A stretch of DNA of 64,000 nt, taken from positions 1 through 64,000 of the forward strand of contig JAJPKQ010000041.1 of NCBI GenBank assembly GCA_021323635.1. The letters run 5' to 3'. Of this stretch, positions 35,813-43,598 are shown one piece after another. How positions within the stretch are numbered: the stretch's first letter is position 1; each line of letters begins with the position of its first letter. Origin of the DNA: a bacterium (GTDB taxonomy: Bacteria; Actinomycetota; Thermoleophilia; Solirubrobacterales; Solirubrobacteraceae). The notes beneath the pieces are model-generated. The model had not been told where the DNA came from, did no database searches, and saw nothing but the letters and a program-made list of their open reading frames with translations. A program made the translations under genes and the position numbers.

Positions 35813-36091
35813 CTAGCGCCGCCCGCCGGCCATCGCGGGCAGGATCACCAGCGTGTCGGACTCGGCGACCGGCGTCTGCAGCCCGTCGAGCACGCGCACA
35901 TCCTCGTCGTTGAGGTAGACGTTCACGAAGCGATTGAGCTCGCCCTCGGCGGAGAAGAGCTGCTCGCCGGTGGCCGGATGGGCGGCGACGAGCGCGCTCA
36001 GGACCTCGCCGACGCTGGCCCCCTCGGCGTGCAGCTCGCGCTCGCCGCCGACCGCGGCGCGCAGCACGGGTGGGATCTTCACGGTAGCCAT
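35813..36091 (-). CDS. cysO: CysO-like ubiquitin-fold sulfur carrier ending Gly-Gly-Arg-Arg
   Basis: The 92-aa beta-grasp protein closely matches mycobacterial CysO as I recall it: MATVKIPPVLR at the start, LNRFVNVYLNDEDVRVLDGL in the middle and LVILPAMAGG near the end. CysO is adenylated and thiocarboxylated at the terminal glycine and donates sulfur to CysM. Here the diglycine (residues 89-90) is followed by Arg-Arg before the TAG, so the encoded form cannot be activated without C-terminal trimming. It lies 10 bp downstream of its likely E1, moeZ; the ATG is fixed by homology. Confidence 0.88.
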   Translation of the reverse strand: MATVKIPPVLRAAVGGERELHAEGASVGEVLSALVAAHPATGEQLFSAEGELNRFVNVYLNDEDVRVLDGLQTPVAESDTLVILPAMAGGRR

Positions 36092-36101
36092 GACCGAGAG
36101 G

Positions 36102-37283
36102 CTATCCGGCCGCGGCGCAGAACGCCTCGTAGTCCGGGAATACCCCCATCTCCTGATCGCTGATCTCCTCCGGGGCACGCGAGCAGATCGGGCAGGCGGG
36201 ATCGCGACGGACCTTGACCTCGGTCAGCGTCGCCGCCAGCGCGTCATAGAGCAGCAGACGGCCGATCGCAGGCTCGCCGATCCCGCAGATCAGCTTCACG
36301 ACCTCGGTCGCCTGCAGCAGCCCCATCGTGCCCGGAAGCACGCCCAGCACGCCGTTTGCGCCACAGGAGGGGGCAAGCTCGGCCGGCGGCGGCTCGCGGA
36401 AGAGGCAGCGGTAGCAGGGTCCCTCGTAGGGGACGAAGACCGACAGCTGGCCGTCGAAGCCCAGGATCGACGCTGAGACGACCGGCTTCTTCAGCCGCAC
36501 GCTGGCGTCGTTGAGCAGGTAGCGCGTGGGGAAGTTGTCGAGCCCGTCCACGATCACGTCATAGTCCGAGATGATCTCGAGGATGTTCGAGGCGTCGATG
36601 CGCACCGGGTACTTGACGACGTTCACGTCCGGGTTCAGCGCCGTGATCGTCTGCTCGGCGGAGTCCACCTTCGGCACCCCGATGCGCTCGCTGTTGTGGA
36701 TCACCTGGCGCTGCAGGTTGGAGCGATCGACCGCGTCGTTGTCGACGATCCCAAGCGTCCCCACGCCGGCCGCCGCAAGGTAGAGCGCCGCGGGCGAGCC
36801 CAGCCCGCCGGCGCCCAGCAGCAGCACCTTGGCGTCAAGCAGCTTCTGCTGGCCCTCCAGCCCGATCTCCGGGACAAGCAGGTGGCGCGAGTAGCGATCA
36901 AGCTGCTCGGCGCTGAGCGTGCGCGGGATCTCGACCTCGTAGCCGCGGTCCTTCCAGAGCGTGATGCCGCCGGTCATCGAGCGCACGTTCTGGTAGCCAA
37001 GCTCGTTGACGAGCGTGCGCGCGGCATAGGCGGAGCGCACGCCGGAGGCGCAGTAGAGGATCACCGCCGCGCCGCGGTCCGGCACGGTCGCTTCGAAGCG
37101 CGACTCCAGGTAGGCGCGCGGCACGTGCTTGGCGCCGGGGATCTTGCCTGCCGAAAGCTCCTCGGTCTCGCGCACATCGACGATCACAACACCCTCCTCG
37201 CGCAGCTCCTTGACCTCCGCGGGATCGACCTCGACGATCTCGCTCTTGACCCTGCGCAGCAGCTCTGCACCGGTAACGCTCAT
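36102..37283 (-). CDS. moeZ: rhodanese-ThiF fusion, E1-like sulfur-carrier activating enzyme (MoeZ/MoeB-like)
   Basis: 393 aa. Residues ~15-120 are a rhodanese domain with the active-site Cys in LYCASGVRSAYAA; residues ~130-370 are the ThiF/MoeB adenylating domain with LLGAGGLGSPAALYLAAAGVG, VDNDAVDRSNLQRQ and zinc CxxC pairs CYRC and CPIC. It should adenylate CysO (and possibly MoaD or ThiS) and pass sulfur from the rhodanese cysteine. In mycobacterial MoeZ the rhodanese is C-terminal; here the order is reversed. The ATG at 37283 has AGGAG upstream and a TATACT -10 about 44 nt away. Confidence 0.92.
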   Translation of the reverse strand: MSVTGAELLRRVKSEIVEVDPAEVKELREEGVVIVDVRETEELSAGKIPGAKHVPRAYLESRFEATVPDRGAAVILYCASGVRSAYAARTLVNELGYQNVRSMTGGITLWKDRGYEVEIPRTLSAEQLDRYSRHLLVPEIGLEGQQKLLDAKVLLLGAGGLGSPAALYLAAAGVGTLGIVDNDAVDRSNLQRQVIHNSERIGVPKVDSAEQTITALNPDVNVVKYPVRIDASNILEIISDYDVIVDGLDNFPTRYLLNDASVRLKKPVVSASILGFDGQLSVFVPYEGPCYRCLFREPPPAELAPSCGANGVLGVLPGTMGLLQATEVVKLICGIGEPAIGRLLLYDALAATLTEVKVRRDPACPICSRAPEEISDQEMGVFPDYEAFCAAAG

Positions 37284-37316
37284 CTCAAAACTCCTGAACT
37301 GTGGTCGACTTTCATG

Positions 37317-37332
37317 TACTTCAGTCAGTATA
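37317..37332 (-). promoter_or_regulatory. moeZ-cysO promoter -10 with overlapping short palindrome
   Basis: Minus-strand TATACT (37327-37332) overlaps the inverted repeat TACT-N6-AGTA (37317-37330). No -35 is recognisable, which fits activator or repressor control. A 14-bp direct repeat TCAGGGCGCCCCGC lies just upstream at 37349-37362 and 37393-37406. Confidence 0.4.
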
Positions 37333-37451
37333 GCGAGCGCGGAGGCCTTCAGGGCGCCCCGCCTGCCGCCGCCAGGCCTGCGCCCCGCACCCTCAGGGCG
37401 CCCCGCAGGCGCCGGCCGCTGGAGCTCCGCCACGGCACCGCCGCGCGGCGC

Positions 37452-38954
37452 TCAGCCGACGCTCAAATAGGTATAGCCGACGCGGCTGGGCGCAGCGACC
37501 GGCGTGCCGTTGAACGTCGCCTTGGCGCGGTAGCGCCCGACTGCCGGGATTGGGAACGGCACGCTCGCGCTCCCTTGGACGGCAAGCACATGCAGCTCGC
37601 GATCGAACTGCCAGCCGAAGACCGGGTTGTAGCGCTGCACTTCGATGCCAACCGGGCCGCCGGCGCCGGGTCGCACGGAGACCACGATCGGAACGCTTTC
37701 GCCGGGATGGACGGAGCCGTTTGCAAAGGCAATCGTGGTTGTTGTGAGAGACCGCGACTCGCGGAAGAGCCGGTAGGAGCCCTGGCTGCCGCGGCGGATC
37801 GCGACCACGACGTAGTAGCGACCCGGGCGCACCGTTCGCTGCATGCTCTCATTGCCGCTCGAGCCGCAAGCGCAGTCGATCAGGCGCCCGCTTTCCTCCC
37901 GCAGCTGCAGGTCGATAGCCGTGCTTTCGCCTGCCCGCAGGCGCAGCGTGAGCACCGAGTGCGAGCGAACGCGGATGTGATAGATGCGCAGCACCGACGC
38001 GCCCGCCGCGCTCAGCCGCCCGGAGACCGTCTCGTTGTTGCGCAGCGTGGCTCCCGGCCCGATCTCGGCCGGGCTCGCAGCCGCCACAGCGAGGTGGAAA
38101 CGCTGCAGACCGTTGAAGCGCTGGGAGGGGGTGACCTCGAGCACATAGCGTCCCGTGTGCCCGGGTCCGGGCGTGAAGAGCGTGTATGCGGAGCAGCGCA
38201 GCCGCGCCAGCGGCCTGGCCGATTCGAAGCTGGTCGTCCTCGGACCGTAGAGGGCCGCCGAGACGCAGGCCTTCGGTGTCTTGTTGACTAGCGAGACGAT
38301 GTAGCTTACGCCTTCGCGCAGCTGCGCCGAGTAGACCGCGTTGACGTACTGGATGCGATCGACGCGCCCGCTGGCGCCGGCGGCGGGCAGGGGCGCGCCC
38401 GGCGGCCGCTGCGGTGGCGTCGGCACGTAGACCTGCAGGGTGAAGGGCGCCAGGCGAGAACCCGCGAGCGCCGCCACCCGGATCGCGTATTCGCCGCCCT
38501 TTGCGACCGCCGCACGCAGCGCGGCGCGGCCGGAGCGACCGGTCACCGCGCAGGCGATCGGCTGGTAGGTCGAGCGGACCACGCGGTAGAGGTCGACGGT
38601 CGCTTCCAGCTTTCCCTGCGCCTGCAGCTCGAGCGCAACCTGCTGAGCCTGCCGGGCGCTGAAGGTGTACCACACCGAGCTGAGCGTCCCCGGGCGGCAG
38701 CGCGATTCAGGTTCGCCCGCTTCGATGCTCGCGCCGACCGTCGTGCCGCTGAGCGCGGCCGGAAGTGAGCCGACCGGCTGGGCGTCTTCCAGTCGATCGT
38801 TGGCGGGCGCCCGCGGCGGCGCCGGCGCTTCTTGCTCGCCGAGCGCGACCGCCGAGCGAGCTGCTCCTCGCGCCCCGGCGACCGGCGCCAAGATGCCAGG
38901 GATCGCCGCAACCATTAGCAGCGCGCAGCATTGCCTGACCCAGATCTGCCGCAT
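37452..38954 (-). CDS. secreted protein with PPC-like beta-sandwich domains
   Basis: 500 aa with a Sec signal peptide (MRQIWVRQCCALLMVAAIPGILAPVAGA). NDRLEDAQPVGSLPAALSGTTVGASIE and SSVWYTFSARQ match the start of bacterial pre-peptidase C-terminal (PPC) type domains, and further repeats of ...GRYVLEVTP, RPGRYYVVVAIRRG suggest three or four sandwich domains. No protease or other catalytic domain is present. Scattered cysteines may pair outside the cell. The ATG at 38954 follows GGAGG with 7-nt spacing. Role unknown; probably cell-surface or adhesion related. Confidence 0.78.
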   Translation of the reverse strand: MRQIWVRQCCALLMVAAIPGILAPVAGARGAARSAVALGEQEAPAPPRAPANDRLEDAQPVGSLPAALSGTTVGASIEAGEPESRCRPGTLSSVWYTFSARQAQQVALELQAQGKLEATVDLYRVVRSTYQPIACAVTGRSGRAALRAAVAKGGEYAIRVAALAGSRLAPFTLQVYVPTPPQRPPGAPLPAAGASGRVDRIQYVNAVYSAQLREGVSYIVSLVNKTPKACVSAALYGPRTTSFESARPLARLRCSAYTLFTPGPGHTGRYVLEVTPSQRFNGLQRFHLAVAAASPAEIGPGATLRNNETVSGRLSAAGASVLRIYHIRVRSHSVLTLRLRAGESTAIDLQLREESGRLIDCACGSSGNESMQRTVRPGRYYVVVAIRRGSQGSYRLFRESRSLTTTTIAFANGSVHPGESVPIVVSVRPGAGGPVGIEVQRYNPVFGWQFDRELHVLAVQGSASVPFPIPAVGRYRAKATFNGTPVAAPSRVGYTYLSVG

Positions 38955-39050
38955 TCGGGGCCTCCATTCCACATCCGCGCGCGCGCTCCTGCATCTGCCG
39001 GCGATGCGCGCGATGGCGCAGCGGCGTGCCGGCGGCGCCCCTGCGCCTGA

Positions 39051-39066
39051 TACCCTAGTGACCAGG
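39051..39066 (+). promoter_or_regulatory. suf operon -10 with overlapping imperfect palindrome
   Basis: TACCCT (39051-39056) overlaps CCTAGTGACCAGG (39054-39066), palindromic at 5 of 6 pairs around a central G. Its position over the -10 suits autorepression by the Rrf2 protein that starts at 39143. No -35 is visible. Confidence 0.4.
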
Positions 39067-39142
39067 TCGGCATTGGCCGCCGCGCTCGCTCGAGCGCGTG
39101 CAGGCGCCACCGCCGACCAGACCCCCGACACGTGGGCAGCAG

Positions 39143-39628
39143 ATGATCTTCTCCAGCAAATCCGAGTACGGCGTGCGCGTGATGGTCGCGCTCGCACGCC
39201 ATGCAGACCTGCGCGAGGAGGGCTCGCCAGAGGCGCTCTCGCTGGCGGAGATCGCCGCCGAGCACGCGATGCCGCTGGCCTACCTCGAGCATCTGGTCGC
39301 GCGGCTGCGCCGCGCCGGCCTGATCGACTCCCGCCGCGGCGCCCGCGGCGGCTACCTGCTCGCCCGCCCCGCCGAGCAGATCAGCCTCGCGGAGATCATC
39401 GAGGCGCTGGAGGGCGTGATCGCGCCGATCGAGTGCATCTCGCTGAGTGCCGGCGGCGAGCTGATCTGCGCGCGCGAGAGCGAGAGCCAAGCGGCCTGCC
39501 CGACCAAGCTGCTCTGGACGCGCGTGCGCGGAGCGATTCTCACGACGCTGCACGAGACGACGCTGGCGGAGCTGCTTGCGGGAGCGCAGAGCCGCCCAAC
39601 CCGTGAACCACTAACGACAGGAGCCTGA
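39143..39628 (+). CDS. Rrf2-family Fe-S regulator of the suf operon
   Basis: 161 aa. The winged helix begins MIFSSKSEYGVRVMVALA, with the recognition region LAYLEHLVARLRRAGLIDSRRGARGGYLLAR typical of Rrf2/IscR. Three cysteines follow (IEC, ELIC, AACP), spaced 11 and 9 residues apart, suitable for a labile [2Fe-2S] or [4Fe-4S] cluster. It lies 5 bp before sufC, so it very likely senses Fe-S status and controls the operon (SufR/IscR role). The ATG is set by homology; the 39098 start would add unrelated residues. Confidence 0.9.
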   Translation: MIFSSKSEYGVRVMVALARHADLREEGSPEALSLAEIAAEHAMPLAYLEHLVARLRRAGLIDSRRGARGGYLLARPAEQISLAEIIEALEGVIAPIECISLSAGGELICARESESQAACPTKLLWTRVRGAILTTLHETTLAELLAGAQSRPTREPLTTGA

Positions 39629-39633
39629 TCAGC

Positions 39634-40392
39634 ATGGCTGAGCTTGAAATCCAGAACCTGCACGTGCGCACCGAGGAGCGCGAGATCCTCCGCGGCGTGA
39701 ACCTGGCGATCGAGGGGGGCGAGATCCACGCCCTGATGGGGCCCAACGGCTCGGGCAAGTCCACGCTTGCCAACACGCTGCTTGGCCACCCCGCCTATGA
39801 GGTGACAGAGGGGCGCATCCTCTTCAAGGGGCAGGACATCGCCGAGTGGGATCCGCACGAGCGCGCCCGCGCGGGGCTGTTTTTGGCCTTTCAGTACCCG
39901 GTTGCGATCCCGGGCGTCTCGGTCGCGAACTTCCTGCGCATGGCGATCAACGCCAAGCGCGCAGAGCCGATCGCGGTCAAGGAGTTCCGCGAGCTGTTGG
40001 CGCGTGCGGTCGAGCTGCTTGACGTCGACCGCTCCTTCACCGCGCGCGCGCTCAACGACGGCTTCTCCGGGGGCGAGAAGAAGCGCGCGGAGATCCTGCA
40101 GATGGCGATGCTCGAGCCCGAGATCGCGATCCTCGACGAGACCGACTCAGGTCTTGACATCGACGCCCTGCGCACCGTCGCCGAAGGCGTCGCGAAGCTG
40201 CATGCGGCAAACGGCTTAGGCGCGCTGATCATCACCCACTACCAGCGCATCCTCCACTACATCAAGCCTCAGTTCGTGCACATCATGCTCGATGGGCGCA
40301 TCGTCCTGGAGGGCGGCGAGGAGCTCGTGGAGCGCCTCGAGCGCGAAGGCTACGACCAGATTCGCAAGGAACATGGCGCCCTCGTCTCCTGA
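39634..40392 (+). CDS. sufC: Fe-S assembly ATPase SufC
   Basis: ABC-type ATPase of the SufBCD scaffold, 252 aa. Walker A GPNGSGKST, signature FSGGEKKRAEILQ and Walker B AILDETDSGLDIDAL are all intact. It powers cluster assembly on SufB-SufD in the cytoplasm. It follows the Rrf2 gene by 5 bp and overlaps sufD by 20 bp. Confidence 0.97.
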   Translation: MAELEIQNLHVRTEEREILRGVNLAIEGGEIHALMGPNGSGKSTLANTLLGHPAYEVTEGRILFKGQDIAEWDPHERARAGLFLAFQYPVAIPGVSVANFLRMAINAKRAEPIAVKEFRELLARAVELLDVDRSFTARALNDGFSGGEKKRAEILQMAMLEPEIAILDETDSGLDIDALRTVAEGVAKLHAANGLGALIITHYQRILHYIKPQFVHIMLDGRIVLEGGEELVERLEREGYDQIRKEHGALVS

Positions 40393-41791
40393 GCGCGGCG
40401 CCAGCGCCACGCGCGAGGCGACCCTCTACCGGCCGCTTGCCGGTGCGGGCGCGCGCGCCGATCTGGCGGCGCACCCCGCGTGCGCCGATGCCACCGGCGC
40501 CGAGGAGATCGCAGCCCAGCTGCGCAAGGCGGCGCTCTCAGCATACGAGCGCCTCGAGCTGCCCGAGTGGCGCCGCTCGGGGTTCTGGACGACAAGCTTT
40601 GCCGCGCTTGACATTTCGGCGCTCGAGGCCCGCCACCACGAGCCGGGCACCTCGAGCACCGAGGAGCTGCTCGCCGCACCGCTGGCGGCGCTGCCGGCGC
40701 GTGAGCGCGCCGGGCGCATCATCCAGCTTGACGGCTCGATCGTCGCCGTCGAGCTTGCGCCGAGCTTCGCCGAGCGCGGCGTAATCCTCTGCCCGCTCGC
40801 CGAGGCGCCCGCCCGTGAGCCCAAGGCCTTCTCCGAGCACTTCTCGCGCCGGCTGACGATCGACCGCCACAAGCTGGAGGCGGCAAACGCGGCGCTGTGG
40901 AGCGATGGCGTGTTTTTGTACGTGCCGCCCGGATGCGCGGCGCAGGAGCCCTTTGAGATCATCAATGTGGTCTCGGGAGCGGGCGTGGCCCAGCACGCGC
41001 GCGTGCTGATCGTGGGCGAGCGGGCGAGCGACTTTCGCGTGCACGAGCACGGCATCGCCCCCGATGGCATCGGTCAGGCGCTGCACACCGAGAGCTTCGA
41101 GCTCTACCTCCACGATGGCGCGCGCTGCCGGCTTGCCAACATCGAGGACTGGGGCAGCGGCGAGGTCTTCAACCAGACCACGCGCGTGGTCAGCGTCGGG
41201 CGCGACGCCTACTGCCACTGGCTGCCCGCCCAGCTTGGCGGCCACCTGATGCACGAGCATCTTGAGCTTGCCCTCAGCGAGCCCGGCGGCGACATGGCAT
41301 TTCGCGGGCTCTTCTTCAGCGAGGGCGCCGAGCAGCTGGACACCTTTGCCGTCGACCTGCACGAGACGGGCCCCTCCGGCGGGGATGTGCACTTCCGGGG
41401 GGCCGCCACCGGCTCAAGCCGCGCCTCGATGGAGGGTCTGATCAAGATCAACCCGGGCGCACAGCAGAGCCACACCTACCTGCAGATCCACACGATGATG
41501 CTCTCTGATCAGGCGCGCATCGACGCCATCCCCTCGGTGCTCGTCTCCGCCGACGACGTCTCGGCCTCGCATGGCGGCACGGTCGGCGAGCTCGACGAGA
41601 GTGCGATCTTCTACATGGCAAGCCGCGGGCTGGATCGCGCAGCGGCGGTGCGCGTGCTGGTCGAGGGCTTCTTCGAGCCGATCATCGCCGAGCTTGCCGA
41701 CGGGCCCCTTGAAGAGCTCGTACGCGCAAAGATCGCCGCCAAGCTCGCCCGCGCACGCACGGAGATCGAGGCCTACGTCCGCTCCCGCTAG
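40373..41791 (+). CDS. sufD: Fe-S assembly scaffold SufD
   Basis: 472 aa. The SufBD beta-helix domain spans most of the second half: FLYVPPGCAAQEPFEI, AQHARVLIVGERASDF, SGGDVHFRGAATGSSRASMEG and VSASHGGTVGELDESAIFYMASRGL. SufD-type rather than SufB because it lacks the N-terminal region of SufB and the conserved SufB cysteine block. The ATG at 40373 has AAGGA upstream and lies within the last codons of sufC, implying coupling. Confidence 0.94.
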   Translation: MAPSSPERGASATREATLYRPLAGAGARADLAAHPACADATGAEEIAAQLRKAALSAYERLELPEWRRSGFWTTSFAALDISALEARHHEPGTSSTEELLAAPLAALPARERAGRIIQLDGSIVAVELAPSFAERGVILCPLAEAPAREPKAFSEHFSRRLTIDRHKLEAANAALWSDGVFLYVPPGCAAQEPFEIINVVSGAGVAQHARVLIVGERASDFRVHEHGIAPDGIGQALHTESFELYLHDGARCRLANIEDWGSGEVFNQTTRVVSVGRDAYCHWLPAQLGGHLMHEHLELALSEPGGDMAFRGLFFSEGAEQLDTFAVDLHETGPSGGDVHFRGAATGSSRASMEGLIKINPGAQQSHTYLQIHTMMLSDQARIDAIPSVLVSADDVSASHGGTVGELDESAIFYMASRGLDRAAAVRVLVEGFFEPIIAELADGPLEELVRAKIAAKLARARTEIEAYVRSR

Positions 41792-43100
41792 CAGCACGAC
41801 CGCCACGCAGGGCCAGCCCGAGCAGAGCGCGCCCGGCCTGGGGTCGGCGCCCGCGCTCAAGCCGCCCGCCGGGGCGCTGCTGCCCGAGGCGCTGCGCGCG
41901 GACTTCCCGATCCTGCAGCGGCAGATCGAGGGCCGGCCGCTGATCTACCTGGACTCCGCCGCCACCGCGCAGAAGCCCCGGGCGGTGATCGAGGCGATCG
42001 CCGCCCACCTCTCAGAGCGCAACGCCAACGTCCACCGCGGCCTCTACCCGCTCGCGCGCGAGGCCGACGCCGCCTACGAGAGCGCGCGCGCTGCGATCGC
42101 GCGCTTCATGGGCGCCCCGGCTCAGGGAACCGTGTTCACAAAGAACGTCACCGAGGCGATCAACCTGGTCGCCTACGCCTGGGGGCGGCAGCAGCTGCGC
42201 CGCGGCGAGGTGATCCTGACCACGCAGATGGAGCACCACGCCAACATCGTGCCCTGGCAGGAGCTCTGCCGTGAGCGGCAGGCGCAGCTGCGCTTCCTGG
42301 CGGTCGACTCCGAAGGCCAGATCGACCTCGCGCAGCTGCGCGCGGAGCTTGAGGGACACGCTGTGCGTCTTGTCGCCTGCGCGCACATCTCAAACGTGCT
42401 CGGGACGATCAACCCCGTTGCGCAGATCGTCGAGATCGCCCACCAGGCGGGCGCGCTGGTGCTGATCGACGGCGCCCAGGCCGCTGCACAGCTGCCCGTC
42501 GACGTGGGCGCGCTCGGCTCGGACTTCTACGCCTGGACCGGCCACAAGGTGCTTGGGCCGACCGGCATCGGCGTGCTGCACGCAGACCCGGCGCTGCTTG
42601 AGAGCATGGGCCCCTTCCTCACCGGCGGCGACATGATCGCCTCGGTGCAGGAGCAGTGCTCAACATGGAACGAGGTCCCCTACAAGTTCGAGGCGGGGAC
42701 GCCCCCGATCGCCGAGGCGGTCGGCCTGGCCGCGGCGGTCGCCTATCTGCAGGACATCTCGATGGAGGCGGTGCGCAGCCACGATGAGCGCCTCAGCGCC
42801 CACCTGCTCGCCCGCCTCGCGGAGGTTCCGGGCCTGCGCATCTTCGGGCCGCGCCTCCCCCAGGCACGCGGCGCCTTGGTCTCCTTTGCGATCGATGGCG
42901 TGCACCCCCACGACATCGCCGAGATCGCAGGCGGCGAGGGGATCTGCATCCGCGCCGGCCATCACTGCGCCCAGCCGCTGATGCGCCGCCTCGGGGTGCC
43001 CGCCACCGCGCGCGCCTCGCTTGCCCTCTACAACCGCCCGGAGGAGATCGACGCGCTGGCGGCGGCGCTGCTGCGCGCGCGCCAGATCTTCGCCGACTAG
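41709..43100 (+). CDS. sufS: cysteine desulfurase SufS (start codon unresolved)
   Basis: Class II PLP desulfurase that supplies sulfur to SufU and SufBCD. The PLP lysine is in WTGHKVLGPTG, the catalytic Cys in GHHCAQPLMRR, and YLDSAATAQKP and FTKNVTEAINLVA are typical. Family similarity begins at LRADFPILQ (~41895). No ATG, GTG or TTG occurs between the sufD stop and there. The only nearby canonical codon is a TTG at 41709, 83 bp inside sufD, which would add about 55 Ser/Pro-rich residues; CTG codons at 41838, 41877 or 41880 are the alternatives. The coordinate given uses the TTG. Confidence 0.93.
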   Translation: MKSSYAQRSPPSSPAHARRSRPTSAPASSTTATQGQPEQSAPGLGSAPALKPPAGALLPEALRADFPILQRQIEGRPLIYLDSAATAQKPRAVIEAIAAHLSERNANVHRGLYPLAREADAAYESARAAIARFMGAPAQGTVFTKNVTEAINLVAYAWGRQQLRRGEVILTTQMEHHANIVPWQELCRERQAQLRFLAVDSEGQIDLAQLRAELEGHAVRLVACAHISNVLGTINPVAQIVEIAHQAGALVLIDGAQAAAQLPVDVGALGSDFYAWTGHKVLGPTGIGVLHADPALLESMGPFLTGGDMIASVQEQCSTWNEVPYKFEAGTPPIAEAVGLAAAVAYLQDISMEAVRSHDERLSAHLLARLAEVPGLRIFGPRLPQARGALVSFAIDGVHPHDIAEIAGGEGICIRAGHHCAQPLMRRLGVPATARASLALYNRPEEIDALAAALLRARQIFAD

Positions 43101-43117
43101 AGTGGGATCGAGGCAAG

Positions 43118-43522
43118 TTGAGCGAGGACCTCTACCGCGAACAGATCCTTGACCACTACAAGCGCCCGCGCAACTTCGGCGAGCTTGAGCCACACGACCT
43201 GCAGGCGCACGAGCACAACCCCCTCTGCGGCGATGAGCTCACCGTGCAGATTCGCGTCGCGGAGGGCAGGATCGCCGACCTGCGCTTCTCCGGCCAGGGC
43301 TGCGCGATCTCCCAGGCGGCCGCATCGATCGCCTCTGAGGAGCTGATCGGGATGGAGCTCTCCGAGGCTGCGGGCCTCTCCGCGGACTGGATGCTCGAGC
43401 TGCTGGGGATCCCGATCTCGGCCACCCGGCGCAAGTGCGCGCTGCTCGGGCTGAAGGTGCTGCGTGCCGCGATCACCGGCGAGGGCAGCTGGCCGAACGG
43501 CAGCGCCGCGGGCGCGATATAA
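43118..43522 (+). CDS. sufU: SufU sulfur-relay / scaffold protein
   Basis: 134 aa. The three conserved SufU cysteines are in NPLCGDEL, GCAISQAAAS and RRKCALLGL, with the usual insertion between the second and third. SufU accepts persulfide from SufS. The start is a TTG at 43118 preceded by GAGG. TAA stop at 43520-43522 lies within a TATAAT sequence. Confidence 0.95.
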   Translation: MSEDLYREQILDHYKRPRNFGELEPHDLQAHEHNPLCGDELTVQIRVAEGRIADLRFSGQGCAISQAAASIASEELIGMELSEAAGLSADWMLELLGIPISATRRKCALLGLKVLRAAITGEGSWPNGSAAGAI

Positions 43523-43545
43523 TCCCTACCGCGCGGCACGGGATT
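43518..43545 (+). promoter_or_regulatory. consensus TATAAT and hairpin before sufB
   Basis: A perfect TATAAT (43518-43523) spans the sufU stop; AATCCC (43521-43526) and GGGATT (43540-43545) form an inverted repeat with a 13-nt loop that itself contains CCGCGCGG. It may be an internal sufB promoter or an mRNA-processing or attenuation element. No -35 is evident. Confidence 0.35.
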
Positions 43546-43598
43546 GGGTGGTGCCGCAGAGCTGATCCCCGCACACGCCAACTGAGAGGTCTTACAAG

